Counted from the stretch's first letter, positions 1 through 8,167 are shown. The stretch: DNA of 64,000 nt from Benzoatithermus flavus (GCF_037908215.1 NZ_JBBLZC010000012.1:62001-126000), one strand, 5' to 3'. Notes: generated by a model not told the origin, from the sequence alone. Program-made: numbers and translations.

Positions 1-1174
1 CCCGGCCGCGGACGCCGAGAAGTCCGGGCGGCAGCCGCAGAGGTGCCACGCGCAGGTCGTAGAAGCGCTCGAGCGAAGCCCCGCGTCGGCCGTAGAAGGG
101 AAACTCGTGGTGGAAATAGAAGTCCTTCAGGAACTCGCCGCCGCCGCCGTGGACGAAGACCTCCACGCCACGCGCGCGCCGCGCCAGCGCCGTCTGCCGG
201 TCGCGGTGGAACTTGCACAGATCGACGAGCCCGCCACCCTCGCGGAACACGGTCGGCAGCTCGCGCTCGAGGTCGGCGAGATCGTGGCGCGTGGGAAAGA
301 AGGGCAGGCGCAGCCGCTTCGCCACCTCGCCGCCCAGGACCACGTCCGCCGAGCCGGGCTCGCCCGAGACGGCGGCCTCCGCCACGACGCCGTGCCGGTC
401 GAGCAGGCAGGCGAGGAGCCGCGAATCGAACCCGCCGCTGATGTCGATGCTCACCCGTCGCCCCTGGAGCGAGCAGGCGAGGTCGTCGACGTGGCGGACG
501 AGGAACTCGGCGTCCCGCACGACGGGATCCTGGCCGAACCGCTTCTCCTCGAGGGTCAGCCGGGTGCCGGACCCGTCGCAGGCGAGCCGCAGGACCTGCG
601 AGCCGGCGAGCAGCCTGATGCGCGGGACGAGCGTGCGGTGATCGAACAGCATGCCCTGGACGAGAAACTCGGCGATGCGGTCGGGATCGACCTCGGCCGG
701 GGTGGCGCCACAGGCCGCGGCGACGTCGAGAAAGCTCGTTCCGGCGAGCGACGTCCCGTCGTGGAAGATCGAGAACAGGCCCGTATGATCGCAGGCCACC
801 TGCCAGCTTCGCTGCGATCCGTCCCAGACGAACAGGCCGAACACGCCGGCGAGATTCGCACACACGGCCGCGAGCGGCTGGCGCTCGAGCTCGGCCGCGA
901 TCGCCTCGACCGAAGGAACGTCAGCGGGCAGACCCGGCCGGAAGAGGTGCCCCTTCCACCCGATCGTGAACCGTTCGCCGCGCCACCAGCGCAGGCCGGT
1001 CTCGAACAACATGGTTGGCTGAGTATGCGCATCGATCAGCATCTGGCGATCCCAATAGTCGAGCTCTGGCAGAATAGCTGCTAGATGATAATCAGGCCGG
1101 CAGTAATAGCTAGACAGGATTGCAAGACCCGGAATGTCGGCAACTGGGAAGAGAAAAAGCGCCGATGACGACAC
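1..1174 (-). CDS. Asparagine-synthase-like protein, 3' end cut by window
   Basis: An open frame of about 391 codons runs leftward off the window edge. The PP-loop motif SGGFDSR, typical of the ATP-pyrophosphatase domain of asparagine synthases, lies near residues 246-252. The preceding region (LAGVFGLFVWD, then a segment around CDHTGLFSIF) looks like the glutaminase-fold half, but there is no N-terminal Met-Cys nucleophile, so glutamine hydrolysis is doubtful. GTG at 1174 is the furthest start after an upstream stop; ATG at 1042 or 1012 are alternatives. Family members make amide or amidation products in cell-surface glycan, peptide or secondary metabolite pathways. The product here cannot be named because the C-terminal half and downstream neighbours are missing. 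Confidence 0.7.
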   Translation of the reverse strand, partial: MSSSALFLFPVADIPGLAILSSYYCRPDYHLAAILPELDYWDRQMLIDAHTQPTMLFETGLRWWRGERFTIGWKGHLFRPGLPADVPSVEAIAAELERQPLAAVCANLAGVFGLFVWDGSQRSWQVACDHTGLFSIFHDGTSLAGTSFLDVAAACGATPAEVDPDRIAEFLVQGMLFDHRTLVPRIRLLAGSQVLRLACDGSGTRLTLEEKRFGQDPVVRDAEFLVRHVDDLACSLQGRRVSIDISGGFDSRLLACLLDRHGVVAEAAVSGEPGSADVVLGGEVAKRLRLPFFPTRHDLADLERELPTVFREGGGLVDLCKFHRDRQTALARRARGVEVFVHGGGGEFLKDFYFHHEFPFYGRRGASLERFYDLRVAPLRLPPGLLGVRGR

Positions 1175-1230
1175 GAGAATGGTTCATGTGCTCGTCGTCG
1201 CAGGGTTCAGGATTGGAGCATGAAAGTAAG

Positions 1231-1250
1231 TGAGCCGGCGCGCCGGCTCA
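1231..1250. repeat. Perfect 20-bp palindrome TGAGCCGGCGCGCCGGCTCA
   Basis: The two 10-base arms are exact reverse complements with no spacer. It sits 57 bases upstream of the proposed GTG start of the leftward asparagine-synthase-like gene. There is no T-run beside it, so a dimeric regulator site is at least as likely as a terminator. Function is inference. Confidence 0.6.
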
Positions 1251-1411
1251 ACCATCATGCCTGTCGCGCGTCACCTTGGCTAGCGAGACGAGCTTTCATC
1301 CTCGGCACCGTGGATCGAACGACCGGCACGCCACCATCGGCCGGATCGCTGCTCCGGGTAGCGGCGTGTACGTGAGCACGAGGCAGCAGCAAGAGCCAGC
1401 GGCAAGACGGC

Positions 1412-1444
1412 TGCCGGATGCCGGGGCCATGCCGGATGCCGGGG
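1412..1444. repeat. Short direct repeat, two 15-bp copies with period 18
   Basis: TGCCGGATGCCGGGG occurs at 1412-1426 and again at 1430-1444, separated by CCA; each copy is itself two near-identical 7-mers (TGCCGGR). It lies inside the non-coding spacer and looks like a small slippage-prone repeat. Confidence 0.7.
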
Positions 1445-1722
1445 TCAGGTCCCGAGATCGAGCATGGATGGACGCACCGTTGACGCTCCGTGGCAGTCGA
1501 CCGCCATTGCCCCGTCGGCTACGGCACCCCGAGCACGTCGTCAAGGCTGTAGAGCCACATTCGAGAAATCCTTCTACAGCAAAGGCTAACATATTTCGTG
1601 TCGCAGCTCTCCACATGCTCCGCACCCACCGTGCGGCCGGCGGGGATGCGGCCACGGGGCTTGCCCCGGCCTCTTCGGGGCGGGATAGTCGCCCCGGTCA
1701 CGCGAGTGGATGGAAGCGGGCG

Positions 1723-2031
1723 ATGTGCGGTCTTTGCGGCATGTTCGGGGTGGCGGAGCACTGGACGGACCAGTCCGGGGCCGAGAGCCAGCGGCGGCGC
1801 ATCGAGCGGCAGCACCGGGTTCGGATCGCCAATGCCGTGCTCGAGCCGTTCGGCCTGCGCTGCGCCGACTGGCAGAACCGGTTCACGCTGGCGAGCCGGA
1901 CCGGCAAGAGCGTGGTCGTGGACCATCTCGGCGCCCTGTGGCCCGCCGCCGAGAAGCTGGCGGGCCGGCCGATCGACCCGCTCGACCCCGCCGTGATCGC
2001 CAAGGTCGAAGCCCTGGTGGAGGCCCGATGA
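1723..2031 (+). CDS. Small conserved-type protein with N-terminal MCGLCG
   Basis: This is a 102-residue protein. The start is placed at ATG 1723 because the sequence then opens MCGLCGMFG and the frame upstream has no protein-like character. A basic stretch (QRRRIERQHRVRIAN) follows, then a segment ending AGRPIDPLDPAVIAKVEAL. The stop overlaps the ATG of the downstream COG0523 GTPase (ATGA), so the two are translationally coupled. I recall similar small proteins beside CobW-type GTPases in alphaproteobacteria, but no function is known to me. The two Cys could bind metal or form a disulfide, which would fit a metallochaperone target or partner; that is inference. Confidence 0.7.
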   Translation: MCGLCGMFGVAEHWTDQSGAESQRRRIERQHRVRIANAVLEPFGLRCADWQNRFTLASRTGKSVVVDHLGALWPAAEKLAGRPIDPLDPAVIAKVEALVEAR

Positions 2032-3086
2032 TCCGCGAGCACCGCCCCGTCACCGTCAACCTGCTCACGGGCTTCCTCGGCAGCGGCAAGACCTCGCTCC
2101 TGAAGCGCCTCCTGTGCCAGCCCAGCCTCGAGGACACGGCCGTCCTCATCAACGAGTTCGGCGAGGTCGGACTCGACCATCTCCTGATCGAAGAGGTCGA
2201 TCAGGACGTGGTGCTCCTGAAGAGCGGCTGCGTGTGCTGCACCGTCCGCGGCGACCTGCGCGACGGGCTCGACCGGCTGTTCGGCCGGATGCTCCGGGGC
2301 GAGGTGCCACGCTTCTCGCGCGTGGTGATCGAGACCACGGGCCTCGCCGATCCCGTGCCGATCGTGGCGAGCTTCTCGGCCGACCCGGCGCTGCGCTACC
2401 ACTTCCAGCTCGGCAACGTGGTGACGGTGATCGATGCCGTGAACGGCATGGCGAACCTGGCACGCCATCCCGAGGCCTTGAAGCAGGTGGCGCTCGCCGA
2501 CCGGCTCGTGGTCAGCAAGACCGACCTCGTGGGGCCGGAGGAGGTGGCTGCGCTGTGCCGCCGGCTCGCAGCGCTCAATCCTACCGCTGCCATCCACCGC
2601 TCGAGCGAGGACGAGCCCGCACCGGCCTCGCTGCTGCTCGACGACGTCCACGATCCTGCGCGCAAGGGCGAGGAGGTGCGTCGCTGGCTGGCGGCAGCCG
2701 AGCGGGAGGCTCTCCACGACGACCACCGTCACCACCACGACGACAGCATCGCCACCTTCTGCCTGAGCACGGACGAGCCTCTGGACTGGGCGCCCTTCGG
2801 CTTATGGCTCTCCATGCTCCTGAACCGGCACGGGAGCGAGATCCTGCGGCTCAAGGGCCTGCTTTGGGTCGAGGGCGTGGACCGGCCGGTCGTGGTCCAG
2901 GGCGTGCAGCACCTCGTCCACAAGCCGGTCCATCTCGATGCCTGGCCCGACGGCAAGCCCGTGACCCGGCTCGTCGTGATCGGGCGCGGGCTCGACCGGG
3001 CGGCGATTCTGCGCTCGTTCCGCGCCTTCAACCGGCTCGGGCGGAGCGCTGCGGGGGCTGCCTATTCGGCCGCTACGGCCGACTGA
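2028..3086 (+). CDS. COG0523 (CobW/ZNG1-type) GTPase
   Basis: This 352-residue cytosolic GTPase has a Walker A motif GFLGSGKT (residues 15-22), the COG0523 hallmark CVCC (about 68-71, in SGCVCCTVRGDL), the switch sequence ETTGLADP, and the NKxD-like VSKTD. A His/Asp-rich loop (about residues 229-239) precedes the C-terminal CobW_C domain, as in many zinc- or cobalt-handling members. The family delivers metal to client enzymes using GTP hydrolysis. The ATG overlaps the stop of the upstream MCGLCG gene. The 3' end overlaps the end of the opposing GlpD-like gene by 25 bases. No Zur box or cobalamin riboswitch was recognisable upstream, so the metal is not determined. Confidence 0.9.
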   Translation: MIREHRPVTVNLLTGFLGSGKTSLLKRLLCQPSLEDTAVLINEFGEVGLDHLLIEEVDQDVVLLKSGCVCCTVRGDLRDGLDRLFGRMLRGEVPRFSRVVIETTGLADPVPIVASFSADPALRYHFQLGNVVTVIDAVNGMANLARHPEALKQVALADRLVVSKTDLVGPEEVAALCRRLAALNPTAAIHRSSEDEPAPASLLLDDVHDPARKGEEVRRWLAAAEREALHDDHRHHHDDSIATFCLSTDEPLDWAPFGLWLSMLLNRHGSEILRLKGLLWVEGVDRPVVVQGVQHLVHKPVHLDAWPDGKPVTRLVVIGRGLDRAAILRSFRAFNRLGRSAAGAAYSAATAD

Positions 3087-4582
3087 GGCGTGAAGTAGCC
3101 CCGAAGGCGGGTGGCCGCCTCCGGGCCCAGATGGAGCCCGAGCTTGCTGCGGCGCCAGAGCACGTCTTCGGGTGTGCGCGCCCATTCCTCCCGCCGCAGG
3201 TAATCGAGCTCGGCCTCGAACAGGCCGGGCAGGATCTCCCGGCCGAGCTGGTCCAGGGTCTGCGCCGTCCCCAGCACCCGCTCCAGCCGCGTGCCGTAGG
3301 CACGGGCGAGGCGCCGGGCCAGGCTCTCGGGCAGCCAGGGACGAGCGCGCAAGGTGACCTGCAGGAAGCGGTCGAAACGGGCACCGGCGATGTCGCCGCC
3401 GGGCAGGTGCGCCGTCGCGGTCCAGGGGCCCTTGGTGAAGCCGAGATGCGGCTGGAGCTTCGAAAGCGCGTGCTCGGCGAGCTTACGGTAGGTCGTGAGC
3501 TTGCCGCCGAACACCGAGAGCAGCACGGGCTGCCCCGGCCCGCCCTCGAGGTCGAAGGCGTGGTCGCGCGTCGCCGCCGAGACGTTCCCGGTCTTGTCGT
3601 CGTGGAGCGGCCGCACGTCGGCATAGGCCCGGATCACGTCCTGCGGCGCCACCTTGCGCAGGAGATAGCGGTTCACGGCCCGGCAGAGATAGTCCGTCTC
3701 CCCGGGCGAGATGGCGACATTGGCGGGATCGCCCTCGTAGGCTACGTCGGTCGTGCCGATCAGGCTGAACCGGTCCTCGTAGGGGATGACGAACACGATC
3801 CGCCGGTCGTCGTTCTGCAGGCTGTAGGCGTGCTCGCCGTCGTAGAGCTTCGGCACCACGATGTGGCTACCCTTGACCAGCCGCACGCGCATCCGGCTCT
3901 CGCGGCCGAGCCTGCTCCGGATCGGCTCCTGCACCCAGGGACCGGCGGCGTTGACGAGGGCGCGGACCACGACCGTGCTGCGAGCACCCTTATCCTCGTC
4001 CTCGAGCTCGACCCGCCACGAGTCTGCCGTGCGCGCTGCCGTGACCAGCCGGGTGCGGGTGCGGATTTCGGCGCCGCGCTCACGCGCATCGACGGCGTTG
4101 AGCACGGCGAGCCGGCTGTCGTCGACCCGGCAGTCGCCGTAGGTGAAGCCGCGCCAGTAGCGCGGCTCGAGCGGCACGCCGTAGACGCTGCCGTCGTCGA
4201 GCCGGACGGCCTTGGAGCCGGACAGGATCTCGCGGCCGCCGAGATGGTCGTAAAGAAACAGCCCGAGCCGGATCAGCCAGGCCGGGCGCTGCTCCGGGCT
4301 GTGCGGCAGGAGGAAGGTCAAGGGCGAGACCAGGTGCGGTGCGGCGCGGAGCAGGACCTCGCGCTCGATCAGGGCCTCGCGCACCAGCCGGAACCCGTGA
4401 TGTTCGAGGTAGGGCAGGCCGCCCTGGGTCAGCTTCGAGGACGAGGTGTGGCTGGCGAGGTCGTCCTGCTCGACGAGCAGCACCCGCAGGCCGCGTCCGG
4501 CCGCATCGCGTGCGATCCCCGTTCCGTTGATGCCGCCGCCGACGACGAGAAGATCGAATGGCCGGCCCGCGCTATCCGTCAT
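3062..4582 (-). CDS. GlpD-like FAD-dependent glycerol/polyol-phosphate dehydrogenase
   Basis: This 506-residue protein matches the GlpD family over its full length. It has an N-terminal GGGINGTG dinucleotide fold, SSSKL, GSHIVVP, FVIPYEDRFSLIGTTD, the VRPL arginine, and SVFGGKLTTYRKLAEHAL. GlpD oxidises sn-glycerol-3-phosphate to DHAP at the membrane, feeding electrons to quinone. The GGLRYLE segment of E. coli GlpD reads GGLPYLE here, so the arginine equivalent to R54 (substrate pocket, recalled) is proline, and the preceding His is Gln; Lys, His and two other Arg positions are kept. The substrate may therefore be another polyol phosphate, as for EryB of erythritol pathways. The gene is last in a leftward trio and overlaps the HAD gene by ATGA. 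Confidence 0.85.
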   Translation of the reverse strand: MTDSAGRPFDLLVVGGGINGTGIARDAAGRGLRVLLVEQDDLASHTSSSKLTQGGLPYLEHHGFRLVREALIEREVLLRAAPHLVSPLTFLLPHSPEQRPAWLIRLGLFLYDHLGGREILSGSKAVRLDDGSVYGVPLEPRYWRGFTYGDCRVDDSRLAVLNAVDARERGAEIRTRTRLVTAARTADSWRVELEDEDKGARSTVVVRALVNAAGPWVQEPIRSRLGRESRMRVRLVKGSHIVVPKLYDGEHAYSLQNDDRRIVFVIPYEDRFSLIGTTDVAYEGDPANVAISPGETDYLCRAVNRYLLRKVAPQDVIRAYADVRPLHDDKTGNVSAATRDHAFDLEGGPGQPVLLSVFGGKLTTYRKLAEHALSKLQPHLGFTKGPWTATAHLPGGDIAGARFDRFLQVTLRARPWLPESLARRLARAYGTRLERVLGTAQTLDQLGREILPGLFEAELDYLRREEWARTPEDVLWRRSKLGLHLGPEAATRLRGYFTPQSAVAAE

Positions 4583-5400
4583 CGTGCATGGTCCGATCGT
4601 GCTGCGAGGAGAAGGTCGGCCAGCTCCGCGAAGCCGTATCCGCCTTCGGCCGCAGTAAGCCACCGTGGACGGCTCTCGAGCGAGGGCAGGAAACGCCGCA
4701 GGTTGGCGACGCCCACGCTCATCGGGAAGAACGCGAACATGGGCTGGTCGTTCGGCGAATCGCCCGCGAACACGAACCGGCCGCGATCCTCGTCCACGTC
4801 GATCCCGAACGCCTCGGCCATGAGGAGCCGGGTCATGGTGAGCTTGTCGTAGCTGCCGTACCAGCCGTTGACGTGGATCGAGCTCACCTTGGCGGTGCAG
4901 CCCGCCGCCTCGAACAGCCCGACGATCCGCGCCACCTCGGAATCCGGCAGAGGCGGCACGTCCTCGCAGAAGTCGATCGCGAGGTCGGCCTCGCGGTAGA
5001 GCTGGTCGGAGGCCAGCGCCGTCCCCGGCACGGCCGCCAGGATCTCCGCTGCGAGACCGTCGAGCCGCTTCCGGTTCTCCCGGCGTGTCGCCTCGTCGAC
5101 GAGGAAGCGGCGGACCAGCCGCCGCTCCTTGTGGTCGTAGCGGAACCAGAAGGCGCCGTTCTCGCCGACCACGCCCTCCACCGGCCACATCCGCGCGATG
5201 TGGTCGCACCAGCCCGCCGGCCTGCCGGTGATCGGGATCACCTTGATGCCGGCCGCGGCCAGCCGCTCCATGGCCGCATAGGCTACGGCGGGCAGCCGGC
5301 CATGGAGGGTCAGCGTGTCGTCGATGTCGGTGAACACCACCTCGACGCGCGACCGCTCGGCGAGCGGCCACGTGGCGAGGGGGGCCGGTTCCGTCGTCAC
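4579..5400 (-). CDS. HAD-superfamily (type IIB) sugar/polyol phosphatase
   Basis: The protein has 273 residues from a GTG start at 5400, eight bases after the aldolase stop. HAD motif I is FTDIDDTLT near the N-terminus, motif II is PITGRPAG, and motif IV is FAGDSPNDQPMF. The large cap inserted between motifs II and III is of the Cof/mannosyl-3-phosphoglycerate phosphatase type (IIB). Such enzymes hydrolyse phosphate from sugar or polyol phosphates in the cytosol. It is sandwiched between a class II aldolase and the GlpD-like dehydrogenase, and its stop overlaps the GlpD start by four bases. It probably removes phosphate from a pathway intermediate or a dead-end product; the exact substrate is unknown. 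Confidence 0.85.
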   Translation of the reverse strand: MTTEPAPLATWPLAERSRVEVVFTDIDDTLTLHGRLPAVAYAAMERLAAAGIKVIPITGRPAGWCDHIARMWPVEGVVGENGAFWFRYDHKERRLVRRFLVDEATRRENRKRLDGLAAEILAAVPGTALASDQLYREADLAIDFCEDVPPLPDSEVARIVGLFEAAGCTAKVSSIHVNGWYGSYDKLTMTRLLMAEAFGIDVDEDRGRFVFAGDSPNDQPMFAFFPMSVGVANLRRFLPSLESRPRWLTAAEGGYGFAELADLLLAARSDHAR

Positions 5401-5408
5401 GCCGCCGC

Positions 5409-6131
5409 TCACTTCGCCTTCTTCTTGCGCTTGGGCTCCGCCTCGGCTGCGTTCGCGTTGGCCGCCTCCTCCTTCGGGCGCGGCCCGTAGGACTTGAAGC
5501 GCTCCTTCACGTGCTCGATCTCGGCATCCGAGAGCAGCACCGGGCCGCCGATGCACAAGGAGAGGTAGTACTGCCTGGCGATGGTCTCGAGCTCGACCGC
5601 GAGCCACTTCGCCTTGGCGAGATTGGGACCGGTCGCGATCATGCCGTGATTGGCGAGCAGACAGCAGGTCCGGCCTTCCAGCGCCTTCAGCGCGGCTTCC
5701 GACAGCTCGGCCGTGCCGTAGGTGGCGTAATCGGCGCAGCGGATGTTCGGACCGCCCGCGGCGGCAATCATGTAATGACAGGCCGGGATCTCCTTGCGGG
5801 CGATCGCCAGCGTGGTGGCGTAGGTCGAGTGCGTGTGGACGATCGCCCCCACCTCGGGCCGGGCACGCATGATGTCGAGATGGAAGCGCCACTCGGAGGA
5901 GGGGATGTTGTTGCCGCGCGCCTTGTAGCTGCCGTACTCGCCCTCGAGCGGCATCGCCACGATGTCCTCGGGCTCGAGCTGCTCGTAGGGCACGCCCGAG
6001 GGGCTGATCAGCATCACGTCGCCGTGACGGACGCTGATGTTGCCCGAGGTGCCCTGGTTGAGGCCGCTCGCGTTCATCCAGCGGCACGCCTCGACGATCG
6101 ACTGCCGTAGACCGAGCTCCTGCTGGTCCAT
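5409..6131 (-). CDS. Class II aldolase (L-fuculose-phosphate aldolase / AraD family)
   Basis: This 240-residue protein carries GTSGNISVR and the SPSGVPY loop, the zinc ligands HTHSTYA and ANHGMI, and YSLCIGGP-like C-terminal helices. ATG at 6131 is chosen over GTG at 6149 because a strong GGGAGG Shine-Dalgarno lies just upstream of it. The family cleaves ketose-1-phosphates to DHAP and an aldehyde, or epimerises pentulose phosphates. It is the first gene of the leftward arm of the divergent polyol locus. The C-terminus ends in a lysine-rich tail (KRKKKAK), which is unusual for the family and may be disordered. A second family member occurs at 60918-61679. Confidence 0.88.
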   Translation of the reverse strand: MDQQELGLRQSIVEACRWMNASGLNQGTSGNISVRHGDVMLISPSGVPYEQLEPEDIVAMPLEGEYGSYKARGNNIPSSEWRFHLDIMRARPEVGAIVHTHSTYATTLAIARKEIPACHYMIAAAGGPNIRCADYATYGTAELSEAALKALEGRTCCLLANHGMIATGPNLAKAKWLAVELETIARQYYLSLCIGGPVLLSDAEIEHVKERFKSYGPRPKEEAANANAAEAEPKRKKKAK

Positions 6132-6191
6132 TCCCAACGCCTCCCACACTGTCGGCTGGCTGACATCCGCTCCGCCCGGAGCCCGATCCCC

Positions 6192-6221
6192 TTGACAGGA
6201 GCAGCACCGCGCGTGAACCTA
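6192..6221 (+). promoter_or_regulatory. Putative promoter for the transporter arm
   Basis: A perfect TTGACA -35 hexamer (6192-6197) is followed 17-19 bases later by a poor -10 candidate within GAACCTAT (6215-6222). It lies in the divergent gap between the aldolase and the first permease, and the left arm of the 6207-6253 inverted repeat sits inside the promoter spacer, a position suited to repression. Confidence 0.4.
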
Positions 6222-6253
6222 TGTCATCCCATACGACAAAAGTTCACGCGCGG
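6207..6253. promoter_or_regulatory. Perfect 12-bp inverted repeat, probable operator
   Basis: CCGCGCGTGAAC (6207-6218) is repeated exactly as its reverse complement GTTCACGCGCGG (6242-6253) with a 23-base spacer. The arms are about 35 bases centre to centre. It is the only such element in the 154-base gap shared by the two arms of the polyol locus, which encodes a SorC-type regulator. SorC proteins are tetramers that bind paired half-sites, so autologous control by the 12584 gene is the simplest reading. Binding is inferred. Confidence 0.6.
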
Positions 6254-6285
6254 CAACGCGCCGAGTTCAGTCGGGAGGCGGACGG

Positions 6286-7215
6286 GTGGCGAGAACGCTC
6301 GATGCGGCGAGCGGGCGTGCGGTGGAGATCCAGGGTCGCGGCTGGCTGCCCCGCTGGCTGACGGCCGATCATCCGCTGCCGTGGCTCCTGCCGATGGTGG
6401 CGATGCTCACCGCCTTCGGGGTCTATCCCCTGCTCTACAGCGTCTGGCTGAGCCTGCAGGAGCGCAGCCGGATCACGCGCCAGTACGAGTTCGTCGGCCT
6501 GAAGCAGTGGGCGGCGGCCTTCGCCGACGACCGCATGTGGCACGCGCTCGGCGTCACCTGCGCCTATACGGTGGCGGCGCTGGTGCTCCAGCTCGGGCTC
6601 GGCATGGCGATAGCGCTCCTGCTCGATACCGACCGGCGCGGCTACGGGATCCTGCGCGCCCTGATGACGCTGCCGCTGGTGGTGCCGCCCGCCGTCACCG
6701 GCATGATGTTCCTACTCATGCAGGACGGCCAGTTCGGCGTGCTCAACTACTACTTCGTCCAGCTCGGCCTGATCGACGCCAGCCGGCCGCTGCTCGGCAC
6801 ACCGTCCACGGCGCTGATTGGTCTGATGCTCGCCGACATCTGGCAGTGGACACCGTTCATGGTGCTGATCTTCCTCGCCGGCCTGCGCGCCCTGCCGAAG
6901 GAGCCCTACGAGGCGGCCGCGATCGATGGCGCCAGCGCCGTCCAGCAGTTCCGTCACCTCACTCTGCCGATGCTGGGCCGGGTGATCGCGATCGCGGTCC
7001 TGATCCGCGGCATCGACCTGTTCCGGGTCTACGACTACGTCTACGTCATGACCGGCGGCGGCCCCGGCACCACCACCGAGACCCTGAGCTTCTACGCCGG
7101 CCGGGTGTTCGGTGTCGCCAACTTTCCCTACGCGGCCACGCTCAGCCTGATCACGCTCGTCGTGCTCAACGTGCTCGCGACCCTGTTCGTCAAGTTGGCG
7201 CGGGTGAGGTTCTGA
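6286..7215 (+). CDS. ABC sugar/polyol transporter permease, MalF type
   Basis: This 309-residue inner-membrane protein has six likely membrane segments, the first near LPWLLPMVAMLTAFGVYPLLYSV. The EAA loop that contacts the ATPase reads PYEAAAIDGASAVQQFRHLTLPML. The GTG start at 6286 is preceded by GGGAGGCGG. It pairs with the second permease (7215) and binding protein (8168) as a MalEFG-like CUT1 importer. The next gene's ATG shares its last base (TGATG), so translation is coupled. No ATP-binding subunit is encoded in the locus, so a shared ATPase from elsewhere must be used. The substrate is inferred to be a polyol or its derivative from the kinase, dehydrogenases and aldolase around it. 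Confidence 0.9.
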   Translation: MARTLDAASGRAVEIQGRGWLPRWLTADHPLPWLLPMVAMLTAFGVYPLLYSVWLSLQERSRITRQYEFVGLKQWAAAFADDRMWHALGVTCAYTVAALVLQLGLGMAIALLLDTDRRGYGILRALMTLPLVVPPAVTGMMFLLMQDGQFGVLNYYFVQLGLIDASRPLLGTPSTALIGLMLADIWQWTPFMVLIFLAGLRALPKEPYEAAAIDGASAVQQFRHLTLPMLGRVIAIAVLIRGIDLFRVYDYVYVMTGGGPGTTTETLSFYAGRVFGVANFPYAATLSLITLVVLNVLATLFVKLARVRF

Positions 7216-8108
7216 TGGTCGGGAGCAAGGGCCACCGAGCGTTGCGCGACGTCCTGGCCTGGGCCGTCGTGCTCGTCTTCATGTTCCCGCTCGCCTGGTG
7301 GGTGCTGGCTTCGTTCAAGCCCTACACGGCGATCTTCAACACCACGCCGGTCTATGTCGGCTTCGAGCCCACGGCCTCGAACTACGCCGTGACGCTGCTC
7401 GGCCGCTCGCGGGTCGAGCTCGAGCAGGGGCAGTCCGAAGGGCTGGGCCTCCAGCGCGGCGGCAGCTCGTCCTACTATTCGATCCCCTCCATCGTGGACA
7501 GCATCGTGGTCGCGGTGGGCTCGACCCTGCTCGCCACGATTCTCGCCACGCTCGCGGCCTACGGGCTCTCGCGCTTCCGCTTCAAGGGCCAGCAGCAGGT
7601 GCTGTTCTGGGTCCTGGCACAGCGCATGATGCCACCGATAGCGGTGGCGATCCCGATCTTCTTCATGTTCCGCGACCTGGGCCTGCGCGACACCCACATC
7701 GGCCTGATCCTGGCGCACACCCTCATCAACCTGCCGATCGCCGTCTTGCTCATGAAGAGCTTCTTCGACGACGTGCCGCACGAGCTCGACGAGGCGGCGA
7801 TGATCGACGGGGCCGGGCGGTTCCAGTGCTTCAGCCGGGTGGTGCTGCCGCTCGTCAAGGGCGGGCTCGCCGCCACGGCCGTGCTCTGCTTCATCTTCTC
7901 CTGGACCGAGTTCCTGCTCTCGCTCCAGCTCACCACCAGCATCCGCACGCTGCCGGTCAAGATCTCGACCTTCGTGACCTCGACCGGCACGGAATGGGGC
8001 TTCATCACGGCGCTGGGCAGTGCTGCGCTCGTGCCCGGCTTCGTCTTCATCCTGCTCGTGCAGCGCCATCTCGTGCGTGGCCTGACCTTGGGTTCGCTCA
8101 AGGACTGA
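7215..8108 (+). CDS. ABC sugar/polyol transporter permease, MalG type
   Basis: The protein has 297 residues and about six membrane segments. A periplasmic loop follows helix 1, and the EAA motif HELDEAAMIDGAGRFQCF sits before the last helices; the C-terminus ends LVRGLTLGSLKD, as is usual for MalG/UgpE-like subunits. Its ATG overlaps the stop of the MalF-type gene by one base. It forms the second half of the membrane channel. A periplasmic insert rich in Glu, Gln, Gly and Ser (RVELEQGQSEGLGLQRGGSS) after the first helix is longer than I would expect for MalG and may contact the binding protein. Confidence 0.9.
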   Translation: MVGSKGHRALRDVLAWAVVLVFMFPLAWWVLASFKPYTAIFNTTPVYVGFEPTASNYAVTLLGRSRVELEQGQSEGLGLQRGGSSSYYSIPSIVDSIVVAVGSTLLATILATLAAYGLSRFRFKGQQQVLFWVLAQRMMPPIAVAIPIFFMFRDLGLRDTHIGLILAHTLINLPIAVLLMKSFFDDVPHELDEAAMIDGAGRFQCFSRVVLPLVKGGLAATAVLCFIFSWTEFLLSLQLTTSIRTLPVKISTFVTSTGTEWGFITALGSAALVPGFVFILLVQRHLVRGLTLGSLKD

Positions 8109-8167
8109 GGCACGCCACGCGGGAAGTATCGTCACCAAGGCTGGCAACAATGGGAGGTCGTAACACC

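Larger units (their letters stand above)
1175..1722. other. Long spacer without a supported gene
   Basis: This 548-base stretch separates the leftward asparagine-synthase-like gene from the rightward MCGLCG/COG0523 pair, so it should hold two divergent promoters. Open frames across it are rich in Arg, Pro and His with no recognisable domain. It contains a perfect palindrome (1231-1250) and a short tandem repeat (1412-1444). A more AT-rich patch near 1575-1605 could be the promoter of the 1723 gene, but I cannot assign clear -35/-10 boxes. Confidence 0.6.

Noticed and set aside
107..1084. Long plus-strand open frame at the left edge
   Set aside because: Its product has no recognisable motif, while the minus strand gives a clear asparagine-synthase PP-loop protein through the same bases.
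1175..1722. Cobalamin riboswitch or Zur site upstream of the COG0523 GTPase
   Set aside because: I could not find the B12-box core or an AT-rich Zur palindrome; only an isolated TAACATA-like half-site is present.
1723..2031. MCGLCG start read as an Ntn glutamine amidotransferase (Met-Cys-Gly)
   Set aside because: The protein is only 102 residues and lacks the rest of the amidotransferase domain; the similarity is limited to the first residues.
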